Assembly: GCF_003315415.1 (NCBI RefSeq)
Contig: NZ_QNSB01000006.1
Span: 186,001-250,000 of the forward strand
Source: Brevibacterium sanguinis
Lineage (GTDB): Bacteria; Actinomycetota; Actinomycetes; Actinomycetales; Brevibacteriaceae
Reading direction: 5' to 3'
DNA: 64,000 nt
In this document: positions 59,387 to 64,000 of the stretch, in pieces
How the letters are laid out: each line of letters opens with the position of its first letter
How positions within the stretch are numbered: the first letter of the stretch is position 1
Translations under genes and position numbers: made by a program
Notes under the pieces: generated by a model
The model's database searches: none
Told to the model about the DNA's origin: nothing
Seen by the model: the letters and a program-made list of their open reading frames with translations, nothing else

Positions 59387-61123
59387 ATGCGCAACTCCTC
59401 CGCTCTGGGGCAGGCCGGCCTCAGGGCGGCGGCCCTGCTCGTCTGCCTTCTTCTCCTCGCCCTCGCCGGTCCCGCACCCGTCCACGCCGCCTACCCGACG
59501 AGCGGCGCGATCGGCAGCCTGTACCGATCGCTCGGCGGCAGCTCGGGACGGCTCGGGGAGGCGACGAGCCCGGAACGCTGCACGCTCATCCAGAACGGGT
59601 GCTACCAGTCGTTCGAGGGCGGGACGATCCACTGGACGAGGGCCACCGGTGCGCAGGCGACCTGGGGTGCGATCCGCACCGCCTGGGCGAGGTCGGGCTG
59701 GGAGAACGGGCCGCTCGGGTATCCGACCGGTCCGGAACGCTGCACACTCGCCCAGAGCGGGTGCTACCAGTCGTTCGAGCGCGGCTCGGTCCACTGGACG
59801 AAGGCCACAGGCGCCCATGGCACCTGGGGGGCGATCCGCACCGCCTGGAAGAACTCCGGCTGGGAGAACGGACCGCTCGGCTACCCGACGACCGATGAGT
59901 ATCGGTCAGGGTCCGTGACCCGTCAGAACTTCCAGAAGGGCTGGATCACTTGGTCCAGCGGGAGCGGCGCGACCGTGCACATCACGACGGCCCCGGCCTC
60001 GTTCTCCCTCAACGGGTCAGGCTTCGGCCACGGTGTGGGGATGAGCCAGTACGGGGCCCGCGGGATGGCCGCGGCGGGGAAGTCGTCGACCCAGATCCTC
60101 GAGCACTACTACTATCCGGCGAAGGCGACCTCGACGAGCGCTCATGCCAATGAGGAGATCAAGGTTCAGCTGGTGACCGGACGGAAGTCGGTGACCATCA
60201 CTCCCGCCGCGGGTCGCCTGCGGGTGAGGGTCGGCTCGTCCGTTCTCGAATCGAGTTCCGCGATCACCGTCGAGCGCACCTCGGCGGGCACGGTGAAGGC
60301 GACCGTGGGCGGGACCTCCCGCGAATCGAGCTGGATCACCGTCGAATGGCAGGGCACGCGCTACTGGTCGGGCACCTCGGCGACGACGGTGGCGGTGACC
60401 GGGACCCAGAACGGAGCGACGGGCACCTACCGGCACGGGAAGCTCGAGATCCGACAGCTGGCGAGCGCGCTCAACGTGCTCGGCGTCATGCGCGTCAACA
60501 CCGAGTACCTTCCGGGCATCGCGGAGATGCCGGCATCCTGGCAGCAGGAGGCGCTGCGCACCCAGGCCGTCGCGTCCCGCACCTATGCGTATCGGAACCT
60601 CGGCACGGTCAAGTCCGCGTGCGGCTGCCATGTCTACGACGAGGTCAGCTCGCAGCGGTTCCTCGGCTGGACCCATGAGAACGCCTCCGGCAGCGCGCCC
60701 TGGCGCTCCGCGGTCCGGGCCACCGCGAGCTTCTCGGGGTCCTCGGTCACGAACGCCCGGGTCGTCACCCACAGCGGTGCGCTCATCGACGCGGTGTACT
60801 CCTCCTCGTCAGGCGGGAAGACCAACACGGCTGCCGATGTGTGGGGATCGTCCGTGCCGTACCTCAACTCCCGTGACGACGCCGCCTCGAAGACCGCGGC
60901 GGCCGCCAACCCCTACGCCAGCTGGACCGTCTCGGTGAGCCAGTCGAGCATGGCGAAGGCCTTCGGCCTCAGCGATGTGGCACGGATCGAGCTCACCCGG
61001 GCGTCCTCGGGGCTCGTGAAGACCGCGAAGGCCACCTCGACGAAGGGGGCGACAGCCACCCGGACGGGCGTTCAGCTGCGCAGCTCGCTGGGACTGAGGT
61101 CCGCGACGTTCACGGTGAAGTGA
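59387..61123 (+). CDS. Secreted LGFP-repeat / SpoIID-LytB protein
   Basis: A 578-residue exported protein. A signal peptide ends near AHAAYP (about residue 38). Three LGFP-type repeats follow (about 38-200), two with a Cys pair in ERCTLxQxGCYQSF and WENGPLGYPT. Then a SpoIID/LytB domain (about 210-520): FGHGVGMSQYGARGMAAAG, RVNTEYLPGIAEMPASWQQEALRTQAVASRTYAY and HSGALIDAVYSSSSGGKTNTAADVW. LGFP repeats anchor proteins to the actinobacterial envelope, and SpoIID acts on peptidoglycan glycans (lytic transglycosylase), so cell-wall remodelling is likely. ATG 59387 gives the signal peptide; its C-terminus overlaps the next gene by 14 bases. Confidence 0.85.
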   Translation: MRNSSALGQAGLRAAALLVCLLLLALAGPAPVHAAYPTSGAIGSLYRSLGGSSGRLGEATSPERCTLIQNGCYQSFEGGTIHWTRATGAQATWGAIRTAWARSGWENGPLGYPTGPERCTLAQSGCYQSFERGSVHWTKATGAHGTWGAIRTAWKNSGWENGPLGYPTTDEYRSGSVTRQNFQKGWITWSSGSGATVHITTAPASFSLNGSGFGHGVGMSQYGARGMAAAGKSSTQILEHYYYPAKATSTSAHANEEIKVQLVTGRKSVTITPAAGRLRVRVGSSVLESSSAITVERTSAGTVKATVGGTSRESSWITVEWQGTRYWSGTSATTVAVTGTQNGATGTYRHGKLEIRQLASALNVLGVMRVNTEYLPGIAEMPASWQQEALRTQAVASRTYAYRNLGTVKSACGCHVYDEVSSQRFLGWTHENASGSAPWRSAVRATASFSGSSVTNARVVTHSGALIDAVYSSSSGGKTNTAADVWGSSVPYLNSRDDAASKTAAAANPYASWTVSVSQSSMAKAFGLSDVARIELTRASSGLVKTAKATSTKGATATRTGVQLRSSLGLRSATFTVK

Positions 61124-61892
61124 CTTCCTCGTGAACGGTCCCGTCGCCCGCGGCCTCCCGGGCTGACGTCCCGGACCGGGAGCGCAGATAGGCGACGAAG
61201 GCGTGCGCGAGTCTCCGATGGGCGACGACGAGAGCGGCGTCCGCCTCGGCGAGCTCCGAGGCGATCGACTCGGGCGTCTTCCCCTCCGGCAGCGGCAGCG
61301 GATCGCTTCCGAGCCACCGGGCGATCTGCGCGGCATCGGTCTCGGGGTGGAACTGGTTGCCCCACGCGCACTCGCCCACACGGAATGCCTGCACCGGGGC
61401 GTCGGAGCCGGTGACGAGCAGCTCTGCGTCCGCGGGCAGCTCCATCTCCTCCTGATGGAAGAGGACCGCCGGGAATGTCGATCCCGCTGCGCCGAGGGCC
61501 GAGAACACCGGATCCGTCTGCCCCGCCGAGGTGGTGTGCAGCCGATAGACCCCGATCTGCGGGCGCGAGCGCCGGACGATTGCCCCCGAGGTGGCCGCGG
61601 CGAGCATCTCCCCGCCGAGACAGATGTTGAAACTCGGGAACTCCCCCGCCGCTGAACGCCGGAGCAGGTCCCTGACCTGCGGGAACCATGGGTTGTCCGC
61701 ATCGTCGAGGGGTCCGGCGGCACCGCCGAGGACGATCAGGCCCGCATAGCCGATGAGCTCGTCGGGAATCGTCTCGGCGAGGTGGGGCCGGCAGATCTCC
61801 AGCTTCGCACCGGCCTCTTCCAGCCAGTCCCCGAAGCGTTCGGGCCCGGTGCCTCGTTCGTGTTCGATCACAAGGATCCGCAGTTCGGTCAT
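61110..61892 (-). CDS. Type 1 glutamine-amidotransferase-like protein
   Basis: A 260-residue class I amidotransferase: the nucleophile elbow is FNICLGGEMLAAA (family CxGxQ, here CLGGE), with His in GNQFHPETDAAQIARW near 190 and the acid one turn later. GLIVLGGAAGPLDDADNPWFPQVRDLL matches GMP-synthase-like stand-alone GATs. No synthetase partner is adjacent; such proteins often hydrolyse gamma-glutamyl compounds. ATG 61892 is the start; a Shine-Dalgarno is weak. It is divergent from the MerR gene. Confidence 0.82.
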   Translation of the reverse strand: MTELRILVIEHERGTGPERFGDWLEEAGAKLEICRPHLAETIPDELIGYAGLIVLGGAAGPLDDADNPWFPQVRDLLRRSAAGEFPSFNICLGGEMLAAATSGAIVRRSRPQIGVYRLHTTSAGQTDPVFSALGAAGSTFPAVLFHQEEMELPADAELLVTGSDAPVQAFRVGECAWGNQFHPETDAAQIARWLGSDPLPLPEGKTPESIASELAEADAALVVAHRRLAHAFVAYLRSRSGTSAREAAGDGTVHEEVTSP

Positions 61893-61990
61893 GGAACCAT
61901 GATGACCCACACTTCGACCTGAGGAGAACGGTCTTGCAGCTGACACTATGGCAGGTGAGTGAATGGTGGTGACGACGAGAGGGGCGGATC

Positions 61991-62815
61991 GTGAAGATCG
62001 GTGATTTTGCCAGGCTGGGACAGGTCTCAGTGCGCATGCTCAGGCATTACGAATCTCTGGGACTGCTGCTGCCCGAGGAGGTCGACCACTTCACCGGCCG
62101 CCGCAGCTATTCAGTGGAGCAGCTGGCCCGCTTGAACAGGATCATGGCCTTGAATGCGCTGGGGATCCCCCTGCGAAAGATGGAGACGATGCTCGACTCC
62201 GACCTCGATTCCGCTCAACTGAGCGAGATGCTCCATCTCCGTCGACATCAACTGCGAGCCGAACAGTCGGACATCGCACTCAAGCTGGCCGAACTCGACT
62301 TCAGGCTGGCACTGCTCGAAAGGACGACCATGTCACAACTCGATTGCATCATCAAGGAACTCCCTGCCGAAAGAATCCTCGGACTCACGGTGACTCTCGG
62401 GGAACCGCCCTTCGACACCTCCGAGATCGGACCTCTCTTCAGCCGAGTGGCGAAGCAGATCGCCGAAGCCGGTGGCACGCCGGGAATCGGCGTCGCCCTT
62501 TACACCGACACCGGGGCAGGTACGGAGGTCACCTGTGGCTATCGCACATCGGAGTCCGCGAACTCCGTCGCCGGCCGCCGCACCTCCGACCGGCCGGCGA
62601 TCACCGAACTGCCGGCAGTCACCGCCGCGACCCTGGTCCACGAGGGACCCATGAACCGCGTCGGCACCGCCTGGCAGCACCTGTCCGCATGGTGCATCTC
62701 TCAGGGCCACACGCTCGTCGGACCGTGCCGGGAGATCTACCTCCAGGACGCAGACGGTGCCGACGAGCAATCCGACTGGGTCGTCGAACTCCAGCAGCCG
62801 GTGCTGCCCGCCTGA
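61991..62815 (+). CDS. MerR-family transcriptional regulator
   Basis: A 274-residue MerR protein: IGDFARLGQVSVRMLRHYESLGLLLPEEVDHFTGRRSYSVEQLARLNRIMAL is the winged helix, a coiled coil follows (about residues 75-118), then a GyrI/SOUL-like effector domain from about 120 to 274, as in BltR/BmrR multidrug regulators. GTG 61991 follows GAGGGG at good spacing. It probably controls its neighbour or itself by twisting a widely spaced promoter. Confidence 0.85.
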   Translation: MKIGDFARLGQVSVRMLRHYESLGLLLPEEVDHFTGRRSYSVEQLARLNRIMALNALGIPLRKMETMLDSDLDSAQLSEMLHLRRHQLRAEQSDIALKLAELDFRLALLERTTMSQLDCIIKELPAERILGLTVTLGEPPFDTSEIGPLFSRVAKQIAEAGGTPGIGVALYTDTGAGTEVTCGYRTSESANSVAGRRTSDRPAITELPAVTAATLVHEGPMNRVGTAWQHLSAWCISQGHTLVGPCREIYLQDADGADEQSDWVVELQQPVLPA

Positions 62816-62828
62816 GTGACCGCGCGAG

Positions 62829-63605
62829 CTACTCCGCGGTGACGTAGGCGGAGGTGATGCCGCCGTCGACGGTGAATGCCGTGGCGTTGACGAAGGTCGA
62901 GTCGTCACTGGCGAGGAACGCCACCGCCGCGGCGATCTCCTCCGGCTCGCCGAACCGGCCGCCGGGGACGTGGACGAGCCTGCGCTGCGCCTGCACGGGG
63001 TCGGCGGCGAAGAGCTCCCGCAGCAGAGGGGTGTTCACCGGTCCCGGGCACAGGGCGTTGACCCGGATTCCCTGCTTGGCGAACTCGACGCCGAGCTCGC
63101 GGCTCATCGACAGGACTCCGCCCTTGGACGCGGAGTAGGAGATCTGGGAGGTCGCCGCCCCCATCAGCGCGACGAACGAGGCGGTGTTGATCACCGAGCC
63201 CGAGCCCTGCTTGACCATCTGCGCGATCGCGTACTTGCTGCACAGGTACACCGAGGTGAGGTTGACCGTCTGCACCCGCATCCAGGCCTCGATGTCGGTC
63301 TCGAGGATCGAGCTGTCGTCGGTCGGGTTGATGCCGGCGTTGTTGAACGCGACGTCGACCCGGCCGTAGTGCTCGACCGTCCGGGCGAAGAGGTTCTTCA
63401 CGTCCTCCTCGTCGGCGACGTCGACCCTGACGAAGAGTCCGCCGAGCTCCTCGGCGATCTCGGGCCCCCTGACCTCGTCGAGGTCGGCGATGACGACGAC
63501 GGCTCCTTCCTCGGCGAGGCGGCGCGCGCTGGCCAGTCCGATCCCCGAGGCTCCCCCGGTGATCACGCACACCTTGTCCTTGAGGCGAGTCGCTGCAGTG
63601 CTCAT
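62829..63605 (-). CDS. SDR-family oxidoreductase (FabG-like)
   Basis: A 258-residue SDR: TGGASGIG in the cofactor loop (about 16-23), NNAGIN, catalytic Ser in NTASFVALMG, YSASK and VDGGITSAYVTAE. All catalytic residues are present. ATG 63605 has no strong Shine-Dalgarno but gives the usual length. It lies downstream of an aldehyde dehydrogenase on the same strand (70 bases), so an alcohol-to-acid oxidation pathway is possible. Substrate not determined. Confidence 0.85.
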   Translation of the reverse strand: MSTAATRLKDKVCVITGGASGIGLASARRLAEEGAVVVIADLDEVRGPEIAEELGGLFVRVDVADEEDVKNLFARTVEHYGRVDVAFNNAGINPTDDSSILETDIEAWMRVQTVNLTSVYLCSKYAIAQMVKQGSGSVINTASFVALMGAATSQISYSASKGGVLSMSRELGVEFAKQGIRVNALCPGPVNTPLLRELFAADPVQAQRRLVHVPGGRFGEPEEIAAAVAFLASDDSTFVNATAFTVDGGITSAYVTAE

Positions 63606-63674
63606 TGTTCTCCTAGTTCTCGTTGCTGGTGGTGTCGGTGGTCAGGCCCTACGGGGACCTGGCGGGCGGGCGTA

Positions 63675-64000
63675 TCAGGCCCCGCGGGTGGCGAAGAAGA
63701 CGTTCTTCGTCTCGGTGAAGGCGGCCACGGCGTCGGGGCCGAGCTCCCGGCCCAGACCCGACTGCTTGAACCCGCCGAAGGGAGTCCAGTAGCGCACCGA
63801 GGAGTGCGAGTTGACGGACAGGTTCCCGGCCTCGATCCCGCGGGAGACCCGCACCGCGCGGTCGAGGCTGTTCGTCCAGATCGATCCCGACAGCCCGTAC
63901 TCGGTGTTGTTGGCGATCGCCAGGGCCTCCTCCTCCGTGTCGAAGGGGACGACGGAGACGACGGGGCCGAAGATCTCCTCGTTGAAGTCGGCCTGGCGCA
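63675..64000 (-). CDS. Aldehyde dehydrogenase (C-terminal part)
   Basis: The last 107 residues of an ALDH; the gene continues beyond the right edge. Seen: EEIFGPVVSVVPFDTEEEALAIANNTEYGLSGSIWT and FGGFKQSGLGRELGPDAVAAFTETKNVFF, the standard C-terminal cofactor and oligomerisation segments. The catalytic Cys and Glu are off the window, so the substrate group is unknown; betaine-aldehyde- or gamma-aminobutyraldehyde-type enzymes share this ending. Confidence 0.88.
   Translation of the reverse strand, partial: RQADFNEEIFGPVVSVVPFDTEEEALAIANNTEYGLSGSIWTNSLDRAVRVSRGIEAGNLSVNSHSSVRYWTPFGGFKQSGLGRELGPDAVAAFTETKNVFFATRGA

Overview
The window is chromosomal DNA from a high-GC Gram-positive bacterium. 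GC-rich third codon positions, an IdeR/DtxR-type iron box, tandem PPC-domain and LGFP-SpoIID proteins, many TTG/GTG starts and many regulators all point to Actinomycetota. Brevibacterium or a close Micrococcales relative is my guess, not something the sequence proves. It reads as an accessory, catabolism-rich stretch: about 50 genes, mostly transporters, dehydrogenases, CoA-ligases and their local repressors. I see no rRNA, tRNA, CRISPR array, transposase or phage gene.

Layout. 1-2.0 kb: 5' end of paaZ (phenylacetate ring cleavage), divergent from an MHS-type transporter, with two PaaR-like operators between them. 2.1-8.8 kb: a Gfo/Idh/MocA oxidoreductase, a DHA2 drug exporter behind two CsoR-type operators, a threonine-dehydratase-like PLP enzyme, a methyltransferase, an ABC ATPase and an SDR. 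8.9-11.7 kb: a translationally coupled TetR-IclR-PPC (DUF296) operon. 11.8-19.4 kb: a leftward seven-gene operon (thiolase, acyl-CoA ligase, SDR, TRAP transporter dctPQM, SDR) that looks like uptake and CoA-dependent breakdown of an unknown carboxylate. 19.5-23.7 kb: a universal stress protein, a membrane glycosyltransferase and a YkvI-like transporter. 23.7-28.4 kb: MatC-like dicarboxylate carrier, isopropylmalate/tartrate-dehydrogenase-like enzyme, 2-hydroxyacid dehydrogenase and an IclR regulator; three promoters here share one operator-like sequence.

28.5-33.6 kb is decaying: an aconitase X pair whose small subunit is frameshifted, a siderophore-interacting protein fused to a degenerate methyltransferase (also frameshifted), a collapsed siderophore-binding-protein pseudogene and an ABC-ATPase remnant, with an IdeR box upstream of the fusion. 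33.7-41.6 kb: a 2-oxoacid dehydrogenase E1alpha-E1beta-E2 operon converges on a ligase-ketosynthase-acyl-CoA-dehydrogenase-like operon. 42-50.3 kb: an MFS carrier, then a phosphonate set (FAD amine oxidase, LysR, phosphonoacetaldehyde dehydrogenase, organophosphate:phosphate-type antiporter, phosphonoacetate hydrolase). Together these could convert 2-aminoethylphosphonate or an N-alkyl derivative to acetate plus phosphate. Upstream of the hydrolase lies a six-unit, 17-bp tandem repeat. 50.8-56.9 kb: a succinate-semialdehyde-type dehydrogenase, then ACC deaminase paired with a homodimeric E1 dehydrogenase and a divergent GntR regulator, suggesting ACC to 2-oxobutyrate to propionyl units. 56.9-57.7 kb is an AT-richer insert with one small membrane protein. 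57.7-64 kb: LysE exporter, ArsR plus SRPBCC protein, a secreted LGFP-SpoIID protein, a glutamine-amidotransferase-like protein, a MerR regulator, an SDR and the 3' end of an aldehyde dehydrogenase.

Most gene starts were set by Shine-Dalgarno spacing or by ATGA/TGATG overlaps. Functional assignments come from motifs and recognised family resemblance read by eye; no database search was run.
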